Shown here in pieces: positions 44,931 through 52,495 of a stretch of DNA of 64,000 nucleotides; the stretch's first letter is position 1; each line of letters opens with the position of its first letter. Source of the stretch: Collimonas silvisoli (GTDB taxonomy: Bacteria; Pseudomonadota; Gammaproteobacteria; Burkholderiales; Burkholderiaceae_D); contig NZ_JAGQEG010000001.1 in assembly GCF_018305005.1 (NCBI RefSeq), forward strand, positions 1 through 64,000, read 5' to 3'. The translations under genes were made by a program, and so were the position numbers. Under the pieces are notes generated by a model that saw only the letters and a program-made list of their open reading frames with translations, did not search any database and was not told the origin of the DNA.

Positions 44931-44969
44931 CAGAGTAATTGATGATGACAAACACCAACGCTTCGTAGT
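44931..44969 (+). pseudogene. Start of a paralogue-3-like gene, cut off after nine codons
   Basis: The first 27 bases (44931-44957) are identical to the start region of paralogue 3 (30856-30882), beginning with its leader and MMTNT codons, then reading NAS and a TAG. This shows that the paralogue 2-paralogue 3 junction was copied here together and the second gene was lost. Confidence 0.7.
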
Positions 44970-45024
44970 TTTGTTGAGCTAATTAAATTAGCGTTGACTT
45001 GCAGTGAAAAATTATTGAGAAAAA

Positions 45025-46026
45025 ATGTCAGAATTGCCGGAAAAATCCCCACACGAAAAGCCTGTTTTAGAAAATACCCCCTCAATATCGTCACGGACCG
45101 CACCGACCAGACATTGGTTTCGTTATGCTGTCTATGCGATGGCTCTTCTTGGTGCTCTGCTGGTCGTGTTTGCGATATCTCTGATTGTGATAGGTCGCAT
45201 GCGGCCCAAGCATGTCTCCATTGATGAGACTGAAATCATTGATTCCGTGATGTCGCGCGCCTATGGCAAATACTCTGACGAGCACAAAGGATGGCTTTTT
45301 GTAGGGCGAGGAAATAGGACGTATCTGGTTCGTGTAATACAACAGGCCAAACCTGAAGATGGTCCCAACGGTGATGAACTCTATTTTGTCGCCAGCGGCA
45401 CTCCTATGGATGGCATGCCAGGAGCACTATATGGTGTATTTCACGTACAGGCCGGCGACAAGAGCGACGCTGAAAAGCTCGTCGAAATCAGTTCCCCTTA
45501 TCGTTACGAAGGGGATCAGCCGGTGACGCCAGAGAAGGTTCACTTTGAGGCATTGAGCGAGAATGTCTGGGCTTGGGTCATTAAAGTGCAGTACGGTTTA
45601 GATCCAAAAATGTCGTCGGTTCAGATTAATAATGTTGTGCTCGCCCCGCACGAAAATTCAATAGCGTTACTTGCGACGTTTAAAGCTTCGTTGGAAACTG
45701 ATCCAGGAATCGACTGTGGAGACGCTAACAATCAATATCAAACTTGGCTAAAACAATCGAACGAACTGAACACCGTTTCAACAACACCTATCGCTAATGA
45801 ACAAACGTCAGAATATGAAGATAATGAGGGAGATCAAGACCCAGTTCGCTGTGATAAGGTTCGATGGACCTATCGCACTGATCCTGTCGCCGGGACGATA
45901 CCCGTTCCCCTGCGTATCACAGCCAAAGGAATGAAAGACGGGGCAATGCTCGAAGAAAAGACCTGGAAAGTGGTCTTTGACAATAAGCACTTTATTTATA
46001 ACGTGCCGGGCGAGCTCGCTAAATGA
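45025..46026 (+). CDS. Membrane-anchored protein of unknown function
   Basis: The 333-aa product has a short cytoplasmic N-terminus, one membrane span (about 34-58; AVYAMALLGALLVVFAISLI) and a large periplasmic part with GKYSDEHKGWLFVGRGNRTY and KVRWTYRTDPVAGTIPVPLR. I do not recognise the family. It sits between HTH-like paralogue 5 and another secreted protein, in a region patterned like the vgrG cargo zones, so an immunity-type role is conceivable but unsupported. Confidence 0.62.
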   Translation: MSELPEKSPHEKPVLENTPSISSRTAPTRHWFRYAVYAMALLGALLVVFAISLIVIGRMRPKHVSIDETEIIDSVMSRAYGKYSDEHKGWLFVGRGNRTYLVRVIQQAKPEDGPNGDELYFVASGTPMDGMPGALYGVFHVQAGDKSDAEKLVEISSPYRYEGDQPVTPEKVHFEALSENVWAWVIKVQYGLDPKMSSVQINNVVLAPHENSIALLATFKASLETDPGIDCGDANNQYQTWLKQSNELNTVSTTPIANEQTSEYEDNEGDQDPVRCDKVRWTYRTDPVAGTIPVPLRITAKGMKDGAMLEEKTWKVVFDNKHFIYNVPGELAK

Positions 46027-46256
46027 CGCTTTTATGCGCCTGCGCTTGGGTCTTCTTATAGAAGTTCACGAATCAACGTGCCAGGCAGATGTCAGCAGGG
46101 GTGAGGTAGCTGGGTAATGCCTAACAATGACACCTCGACTACTTCAATTTTCTACTCACTATGATGAGTAGGATTACCCGATGCGCGCCAGCATGCGACG
46201 GCTCTCGCCGTCGACGCAGCGGAGTGTGTCGAGTGACGAAACAGATCGAAGCATGA

Positions 46257-46308
46257 GAGGGAATTGACGATGTCTGACACATTTCAAATTCAAAAGAAGT
46301 TACATTGA
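46257..46308 (+). repeat. 52-bp dispersed repeat, copy C
   Basis: Third copy, with TGACGATGTCTGACA (46265-46279). It differs from the others mainly in its first ten bases. The last base is the A of the ATG of the small frame at 46308. Confidence 0.7.
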
Positions 46309-46502
46309 TGCGTCAATTTCGCTTCTTTATCACTATGGGAAAATATACCCAACACACCGTCGATCGTTGGGAGAACAACCTTCATTTGCAGTCAGCGCAC
46401 TCTGAGATGGCACAACGGGACAGCGGCGCAGTTGCAGATGAAATTGGGCGTCTTACTTCTATCTTGACTTTGGCATACATTTTTATCGGAGAGAGTCAAT
46501 GA
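46308..46502 (+). CDS. Possible short upstream gene overlapping the next start
   Basis: A 64-aa frame (MRQFRFFITMGKYTQHTVDR, then EIGRLTSILTLAYIFIGESQ) begins at the end of the 52-bp repeat and ends with ATGA overlapping the following gene. The strong Shine-Dalgarno of that gene (GGAGAG) lies inside it. It could be a translated leader. No family recognised and no clear Shine-Dalgarno of its own. Confidence 0.35.
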   Translation: MRQFRFFITMGKYTQHTVDRWENNLHLQSAHSEMAQRDSGAVADEIGRLTSILTLAYIFIGESQ

Positions 46503-47185
46503 CTCGAGGAATTTATCTGGCATTTCTTTTATTGCTCGTTTCGAGCACAAGTGTTCAGGCCCAAATGAAGTTATTAAGTGATGAAGACTTAAATGACTGC
46601 GGCGTGATGATGGGGAAAAAGAAAGCAAAAATATTTCGTGCCGCATTACAAGAATTGCGTGCTTCAGTTGATGAGCCGGACAAGCAAATCCTTTACGCAC
46701 AGATTGCCAGCAATCGATTTGCATGCTTTGTAGAAGAAATTTCTGGTAACGCTGGCTGGTCAACAACCATGGAAGCGCAAGACGGCAGTAGAGAAACGAT
46801 TTCACCTGTAGTGAACAAGTTGTCTGCTCATGCAGATGCTGTTAGTGCGCTGAAAGAGTCTGTCAAGGCGCTCCAAGCCGCTGCGCTATTTGACCCGGTG
46901 TACGGGATTCCTGCCGTAGAAAACACACTGCATTATCAGGACGTACTCCCAACGGATTATGAAGGATCTTATGTTTTGTTAGCGAATGCTAAGGTCATCT
47001 ATTGCGAGTATCAACGACCCAAAGGGGCGAAGCAGGACTGGAGCCTTCTGTGCAAAGATGCGAAAAGCCTGCAAATGCAACTCATCCCAAAGCTGGACAA
47101 ATCCAGGCGCGGTGAATTGGATGCCAGAAGCGCCGAGTGGGCGCATGGTTTTGCCCAACATGCCAATTACCGAGCGCTGAAATGA
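46499..47185 (+). CDS. Secreted protein of unknown function
   Basis: A 228-aa product with a Sec signal (IYLAFLLLLVSSTSVQAQ). The mature part is mixed alpha/beta with four Cys (NDCGVMM, RFACFVEE, IYCEYQ, SLLCKD). GGAGAGAGTCA precedes the ATG. It lies downstream of repeat copy C in an AT-rich accessory stretch. No family named; position resembles that of the secreted proteins behind vgrG. Confidence 0.6.
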   Translation: MTRGIYLAFLLLLVSSTSVQAQMKLLSDEDLNDCGVMMGKKKAKIFRAALQELRASVDEPDKQILYAQIASNRFACFVEEISGNAGWSTTMEAQDGSRETISPVVNKLSAHADAVSALKESVKALQAAALFDPVYGIPAVENTLHYQDVLPTDYEGSYVLLANAKVIYCEYQRPKGAKQDWSLLCKDAKSLQMQLIPKLDKSRRGELDARSAEWAHGFAQHANYRALK

Positions 47186-47316
47186 TGGTGTTCTCGGCCA
47201 ACCAGACCGGCGCCGCAATGAATTACGAGGTCAAGCCACCGTTGACGGTGGATAACGAGAAGGCCATATCGATTTCGCCAGACGTCGATTGCGGCGGCAA
47301 AAATAATGCTTCATAG
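47185..47316 (+). pseudogene. Probable C-terminal remnant of a lost protein
   Basis: A 43-codon frame (MVFSANQTGAAMNYEVKPPL, then DNEKAISISPDVDCGGKNNA) overlaps the previous stop and the next gene. It looks like the beta-rich tail of a larger protein rather than a full small protein. Confidence 0.3.
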
Positions 47317-48157
47317 CGCTATATCCGCTCTGTCGCGGTTGACGTTGGCGTGGTGGTTCGCGCTGTTAACTGTGTGGGCCCTGTCGGCCGCGGCGCAAAC
47401 CATGGCGACGCAGATGACGGTGCCGCCATTGCAATCGCATATCACCGACCTAGTCGGCATGCTGCAGCCGGACCAGCACGCCACGCTGGACGCTGTGCTG
47501 GGCCAGTACGAAGCCCGGACCGGCAGCCAGATCGCGGTTCTGCTGCTCAGCAAGACCGAACCGGAAGGCATCGAGGATTATGCGGTGCGGGTTGCCGATG
47601 CCTGGCAGCTGGGGCGCAGGGGCATCGACGATGGCGTCATCCTGCTGGTAGCCAAGGACAATCCCAAAGCGCTGCGGCGCATGATGATATTGAGCGGGCG
47701 TGGTGTGCAAGGCTCGTTGACCGACGCCCAGTCAAAGCGGATTTTGCAAGATATCATCGCCCCATATTTTGTCAAAAACGATTATTACGACGGCCTGACC
47801 GCCGGGGTTTCGGCCATCATGCCGTTGCTGGACAGCGAGAATTTTGCGCCGCCAGCTCAGGTGGCACAATCGGTAAAACCATCTTCCGATTGGATTTTTT
47901 GGTTGATACCGCTGGGCTTCATGGCCGCGATCATGTTTTTTTTCCTTGCGCGTCGCAGCGGACATTCGAGCCATTTCCTTGATAGTAATAGCTGGGGCAA
48001 TGCCTCTGGCGTCATTGTGAATGGTGTGCTGAACACGACGGTAGATTTCATCATTGATAGCATATTCAGCCAGGGAAGCAGCGGCGGGAATTCTGGCAGT
48101 AACTATTCCGGCAGGGGTGGTGGATTCGATGGTGGCGGTGCGTCGGGAGACTGGTGA
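47306..48157 (+). CDS. TPM-domain protein of the YgcG type
   Basis: A 283-aa exported protein: Sec signal (FALLTVWALSAAAQ), a TPM domain (about 38-165; ITDLVGMLQPDQHATLDAVL, GSQIAVLLLSKTEPEGIEDYA, NPKALRRMMILSGRGVQGSL), one membrane span (about 193-213) and a glycine-rich tail (GGGFDGGGASGDW) typical of YgcG proteins. TPM proteins usually travel with LemA; no lemA gene is visible upstream, where a remnant frame precedes this gene. The next gene overlaps at TGATG. Confidence 0.9.
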   Translation: MLHSAISALSRLTLAWWFALLTVWALSAAAQTMATQMTVPPLQSHITDLVGMLQPDQHATLDAVLGQYEARTGSQIAVLLLSKTEPEGIEDYAVRVADAWQLGRRGIDDGVILLVAKDNPKALRRMMILSGRGVQGSLTDAQSKRILQDIIAPYFVKNDYYDGLTAGVSAIMPLLDSENFAPPAQVAQSVKPSSDWIFWLIPLGFMAAIMFFFLARRSGHSSHFLDSNSWGNASGVIVNGVLNTTVDFIIDSIFSQGSSGGNSGSNYSGRGGGFDGGGASGDW

Positions 48158-48660
48158 TGAGACTAACTTTGCAGCGCATTTTCCGACATCTCGTAACAAC
48201 TAAGGGGAGTGCGCGAAATGCGTTTCCGGCGATGGCGCTCAAGGCTATCCAACACAAGATTGCTGAAGGAGAGATCACGCATCGCGCTGAAATCCGGATG
48301 ATTATCGAAGCTGCCCTGAGTTTGCCCGCAGTGCTCAACGGCGTCACCTCGCGCAATCGCGCTCATGAATTGTTCGCACATTATCGGATCTGGGACACCG
48401 AAGAAAACGTCGGTGTCTTGCTCTATGCGGACCTCGCCGATCATAAAGTCGAGATCATTGTCGACCGTGCGGTTGCCCGGGTCATCAAGAGCGCAGAATG
48501 GCAAACCGTGTGCAAGAGCATGACCAAGGAATTCGCCAACGGCGCTTTCCATGGCAGCACATTGTCGGCACTGGAACAAATGAATGGCTTATTGGCAAGG
48601 CGTTTTCCCAGGCATGGCGGGAAGAGGAATGAATTATCGAATAAGGCCTTGGAGTTATGA
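48157..48660 (+). CDS. Second TPM-domain protein
   Basis: A 167-aa cytoplasm-facing or membrane-associated TPM protein without signal peptide: IAEGEITHRAEIRMIIEAAL, RAHELFAHYRIWDTEENVGV, LLYADLADHKVEIIVDRAVA, then EWQTVCKSMTKEFANG. The pair of TPM genes in this order is common in Burkholderiales. ATG 48157 overlaps the previous stop; a GTG one codon earlier is the alternative. The next gene overlaps at ATGA. Confidence 0.87.
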   Translation: MRLTLQRIFRHLVTTKGSARNAFPAMALKAIQHKIAEGEITHRAEIRMIIEAALSLPAVLNGVTSRNRAHELFAHYRIWDTEENVGVLLYADLADHKVEIIVDRAVARVIKSAEWQTVCKSMTKEFANGAFHGSTLSALEQMNGLLARRFPRHGGKRNELSNKALEL

Positions 48661-48914
48661 TTTATTGCCAAAGAAAACGCTCGATCGGCGTACTTCTTTT
48701 GTTGCGTTTAGGGACTCTCTTTGCCACCGACCTGTCGGGAGCGAGAGAGGTCGCGATCGATCTGCGTCTCCAAGCCGACGGACGCTTCAGTTGGGCTGCG
48801 AGTTATGGCGCGACAGATAAATATGCCGAAGGCAACTGGCATGTCGCCGATGATAAAGTCATTTTGACCTCCGATGCGTCTGTACCATTCAATTGGTTCA
48901 AAGTCCTGGATTAG
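48657..48914 (+). CDS. Short secreted protein, possibly truncated
   Basis: An 85-aa product overlapping the TPM gene by 4 bases. A hydrophobic N-terminus (SIGVLLLLRLGTLFA) is followed by EVAIDLRLQADGRFSWAASY and HVADDKVILTSDASVPFNWF. It ends abruptly at KVLD; relatives I would expect are longer beta-rich proteins, so a C-terminal truncation is likely. Function unknown. Confidence 0.55.
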   Translation: MIYCQRKRSIGVLLLLRLGTLFATDLSGAREVAIDLRLQADGRFSWAASYGATDKYAEGNWHVADDKVILTSDASVPFNWFKVLD

Positions 48915-49108
48915 TCCTTGTGCATGTAGATCGATTGATGCCAAAGATGGGTATAGGCAAGCCTGACGTGGCAATCTGTGACGATGGTATTAATTAATGC
49001 TTCTTTCATTTTAATCTTTGCGAAGGAAGGCCGATCCATTCGTAATATCTGAATTTTTGTTGGTACTTCATCGCCAGAGATGAGGAACCTTCATGGAAAC
49101 CGCATCTT

Positions 49109-49993
49109 TTAAAGTTTGCGTCGTCGAACCGCGCCTACGCCGCGATTTCTACCACTGCCGAATCGTTGCTTAGCCACTGGGACTACTGTATTTGAAGCAG
49201 CTAATTCAGCCACCAATGTTTCCACGCGTCTGTTTGCTTCAGTAAGTGACTCTTCAACAGCCCCCAGTCGTCCGCGCGCACGGGATAATTCGTTATCGAG
49301 CACGGCGATCTTTTCACGATAGGAGTGTGCAGCTGATTTGCTTTCGGTCTCAACCCGCGAGGATTCGGCTTTCCAGTGCTTGGATTCGCCGCGCGCCCTG
49401 TCGATTTCGAGCAAGCTGTGCTTGCGCAGCCCATCCAGTTCAGCCAAGCCGGCCACATGCTCCTCAGCCTTGCGGCTTAGATCGGCGGCCAAGCCGGCGA
49501 TGCGCTCGTCTTTCGCCTGCAGCGTGGCACGCTGTTCCGACAACATTTCCTCCAGGCGCTTGATCTGCTCGTCCCGGCCGAGGAGGGTGGCGTTAGCGAT
49601 CGTTAATTTTCCCTTCAACTCGTTGGCGATCTCGATAGCCGCCAACGTGTCTTCCTGCGCCAGGTCGATCAGTTTTTCCGCTTCGGCCTTTTCTTCAGCT
49701 AGCGCTGTTCGTTCCACAGCGAGAGAGTCGTTGGCTGACTCCACGGCGAAACGCCACAGCTCGCGGGTGAGGGCGGCTACGGCATCGGGCAGTCCGGCAA
49801 CGCTTTTGTCTCGTTTCAGCTTGAGCAGATCGGCATACCATTCGTTGATATCCTTTTGTACATCGCCGTCAGATCCTCTCTTGACGCCGGTGGTAGCGAT
49901 CGTCCATTCGCGCACCAAGCCGATGGAGGGCTTTTTGCCCTCAGCGGCAAGGGCGTCACAAGCGGCCCAGCTGAGATTCTGGCGGTCGGACAC
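49109..49993 (-). CDS. KfrA-like DNA-binding coiled-coil protein
   Basis: A 294-aa protein with a KfrA_N-type HTH domain (about 1-110; SDRQNLSWAACDALAAEGKK, SIGLVREWTIATTGVKRGSD) and a long alanine/glutamate-rich coiled coil (about 120-275) with a basic end (RFGSGRNRGVGAVRRRKL). KfrA proteins of plasmids bind their own promoter and form filaments. GTG 49993 was chosen because AAGGA lies 6 bases upstream; the open frame extends to a TTG at 50032. A perfect palindrome between it and the integrase (50099-50126) may be its operator. Confidence 0.8.
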   Translation of the reverse strand: MSDRQNLSWAACDALAAEGKKPSIGLVREWTIATTGVKRGSDGDVQKDINEWYADLLKLKRDKSVAGLPDAVAALTRELWRFAVESANDSLAVERTALAEEKAEAEKLIDLAQEDTLAAIEIANELKGKLTIANATLLGRDEQIKRLEEMLSEQRATLQAKDERIAGLAADLSRKAEEHVAGLAELDGLRKHSLLEIDRARGESKHWKAESSRVETESKSAAHSYREKIAVLDNELSRARGRLGAVEESLTEANRRVETLVAELAASNTVVPVAKQRFGSGRNRGVGAVRRRKL

Positions 49994-50098
49994 GATTTTC
50001 CTTCGAAGCTTCGATAGGGGAATTTTACGCAAAAATCAAAATAAAATAATGAAAATTACGTAAAACTATTGTAATTATAATTATCAATATACTCAGAT

Positions 50099-50126
50099 AA
50101 TCGAGATTAGGTATGTAATCTCGATT
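50099..50126. promoter_or_regulatory. Perfect 11-bp palindrome, candidate operator
   Basis: AATCGAGATTA (50099-50109) and TAATCTCGATT (50116-50126) around a 6-bp centre, in the AT-rich divergent promoter region of the KfrA-like gene and the integrase. KfrA-type proteins autoregulate from such sites, so this is its likely binding site by inference. Confidence 0.5.
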
Positions 50127-50207
50127 TGTATGGCGATCGAATCAACATAGAAAACACCTCTAAAAAAATGGCATCTTCTGGCCTTTAAACTGCGTTGCGA
50201 TGCATCC

Positions 50208-51346
50208 ATGAACAATTTCGAACTGATTAATTTTGACCAACCCGGCGACGTCATCGAGCAACCGGTTGACTTGTTTGCCGGTAGCGAAGCAGAACCGCTG
50301 GTGGCCGCACGGACCGATTCCGAGCTGGCGCGCGCCTTCCTGTACAGCAGCGAGTTATCCGAAAATTCGATCAAGAGCACAAAGAAAGATCTCGGGCGGT
50401 TTTTGCTATGGTGCCAGCATCAATCCAAAATGCTGTACCAGGTAAGCATCGAAGACCTCATTGCGTACAAGGCTTTTTTAAAAGATCCACAACCCGCCGC
50501 AATGTGGGTATCTCCAACCAAGTGGCCAAGGAGTGACGATCGCTGGCGCCCATTTTCCGGGCCGCTGTCTGAACCCAGCGTTCGTCAGGCTTTCCGCGTG
50601 GTGAAAGCGTTGCTGGAATTTGCCAAGGATGCGGGATATCTGCAGCGCAACGCCGGCGCCCTCGTCAAAAATATCAAGACTGTTCGTGATGCACGCGTCA
50701 CCCGCTATCTGAGTACACAGGCCGTTGACTATGTGTATGCCGCTATCGACGCCCTGTCTGCAACAACACCCGCAAGGATAAAAGCCAAGGCGCGCGACCG
50801 TTTTTTGCTGGTCAGCTACGTCACGACCGGCGCCCGGTTATCCGAACTGACCGGGGCTAAGATGGGCGCGATGTACACAGAAGGGGATGGGCGGCGGTGG
50901 CTCGATGTGGTGGGCAAAGGATCCAAGCCGCGCAGACTGCCAGTAGCACCTGCCATGCTGGCCGCGTTCCGCGATTACCGTATGGCATTTGGACTATTGC
51001 GCATGCACAGCGCGATGAGTCCACACCACTGGTGCTGTCAACTCGCGGGCGGGCGCTCGTTTCGATTACAGACGAGGCAGCATCGAATGCGATGAAATCC
51101 TTATTCGCGAGCGCTAGGGCTATGGCCGAGACAGACGGCGACCTAGATAGCGCCTCAACTTTGCGCCAAGCGTCCGCACACTGGTTGCGGCATACCATGC
51201 TAACGACCCATGCCAACAATGACGTGTCTCTTAAGGCACTACAGGATACGGCTGGTCATGCCAATATATCGACGACAGCAACATATCTTCACAAGAGCGA
51301 TAAAGAAAGACATGACGAGCTCATTGAGTCACTTACTCGTAACTAA
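50208..51346 (+). pseudogene. Tyrosine recombinase/integrase broken by a frameshift
   Basis: The first frame (50208-51095) carries the SAM-like core-binding domain (ARAFLYSSELSENSIKSTKK) and the first catalytic Arg (TGARLSELTG). At about 50999 the matching sequence moves to another frame, continuing AHAQRDESTPLVLSTRGRA, HWLRHTMLTTHANND (catalytic HxxR) and GHANISTTATYLH (catalytic His and Tyr) to 51346. One missing G in TTGCGCATG restores a full integrase of about 380 aa. Either the gene is dead or the base is a sequencing error. No attachment site was identified. Confidence 0.88.
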
Positions 51347-51493
51347 GTTAGACAGGACAGAATGCCGTTAAATTGTTTGTTAGCTTGCCGAGTTGACGCG
51401 GTGATAGGTGAGCTTTTACAGGAATCATTGATATATTGACGCCAGGCAACACAAACATCGACCTAAATCGTCGACTCTCTAGTGAGATAGAAA

Positions 51494-51895
51494 TTACCCG
51501 GTAAATCCGGCTTTCAATGATTGAATATAACGAATCAACGCTTTCGTTCGGTCCTCAGAAACAAGATCTTGTGGCGTCTTACAGTCGAACGTCGGCAATG
51601 GATCGTTCTTGAACCAGAAAATCGCGTTTTCAACACTGCCAGAGAGATCAGCCGCCGCACACAAAACCTGGACCGATTCGCGCAGATAGCGCTGCACACT
51701 TTCTGCGGACGGTGCCCGACTGATCGTGTTTCGATGTACATGCGCGCTCGCTGCAAGCGTATGCATATCTACATCCAATACCTGACCGAAGCGTCGGGGC
51801 GAAATCGTTGCTGGTCCAGCGCCTGCATCTTGCAGAAAAGACATGAAGCGCTCGAAATTGGCCCCAAAGATGGGGGTGGATTCAGTGATGCTCAC
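51494..51895 (-). CDS. Xre/MbcA/ParS-type antitoxin (DUF2384), orphan
   Basis: A 133-aa product. An N-terminal HTH-like half (ATISPRRFGQVLDVDMHTLA, HVHRNTISRAPSAESVQ) is followed by the toxin-binding domain signature ENAIFWFKNDPLPTFDCKTP QDLVSEDRTKALIRYI. Such antitoxins pair with RES-domain toxins, but no toxin gene fits in the flanks. GTG 51895 has a perfect GGAGG 5 bases upstream and is the best start; ATG codons at 51907 and 51919 are alternatives. Confidence 0.82.
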   Translation of the reverse strand: MSITESTPIFGANFERFMSFLQDAGAGPATISPRRFGQVLDVDMHTLAASAHVHRNTISRAPSAESVQRYLRESVQVLCAAADLSGSVENAIFWFKNDPLPTFDCKTPQDLVSEDRTKALIRYIQSLKAGFTG

Positions 51896-52495
51896 GATGA
51901 CCTCCATTAATTTGTGCACTCTATTTTACCTATCCTGCAGCCTCGGCAAGTGCTTGTGGTGGGCCAGGAATTCGGAAGTAGAACGCGCTAGATGCTGGCG
52001 GCGGGACAGTGAAGGCGGCATTCGATGCCATGAATGCGTAAGCGCGGGCGCCGCTAATATGCTCAAAATCTTGTGGTCGGTCGCCATCAGACGCAGCCGT
52101 TCTGGAACGCGTCAAATCCTTCTGCAACGAAGCGTGCTTGACCGTCGCGCTGCAGAAATAGAACTACATTTTTCGGACAAATTCTTACTCAGTGTCCGAA
52201 GCAGAACAACCACGAATATAGTTCGAAGCGCTGCGCGCGCCTATGGAACTAAATCTCCTACAAAGATGCAAACGGGGCAATTAGGAGATTTACTTCCAGT
52301 TTTGTAGGAGAATTAGTTCAGAGCGCTTATATCGGTTGGTTTGTTGGGGGGCTTTAACTAACTTCGCATAATTTGTATTATGTAAAATAAGTGCAGGCCT
52401 AATTTGAAATCGATCTGCGATCGATGAGGTGGTGAGGGTCTAACAGGTATCCCTTCAATGGCCTGCATGGATCTGGCCGAGTTTCATTTCTTAAT
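51896..52495. other. Gene-free stretch with a long inverted repeat at 52246-52319
   Basis: No convincing gene. A 19-bp inverted repeat with one mismatch (52246-52264, GAACTAAATCTCCTACAAA; 52301-52319, TTTGTAGGAGAATTAGTTC) flanks 36 bases that contain a further partial copy (TTAGGAGATTTA, 52281-52292). No T-tract follows. It could be an operator, a recombination site or a mobile-element end. Confidence 0.5.
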
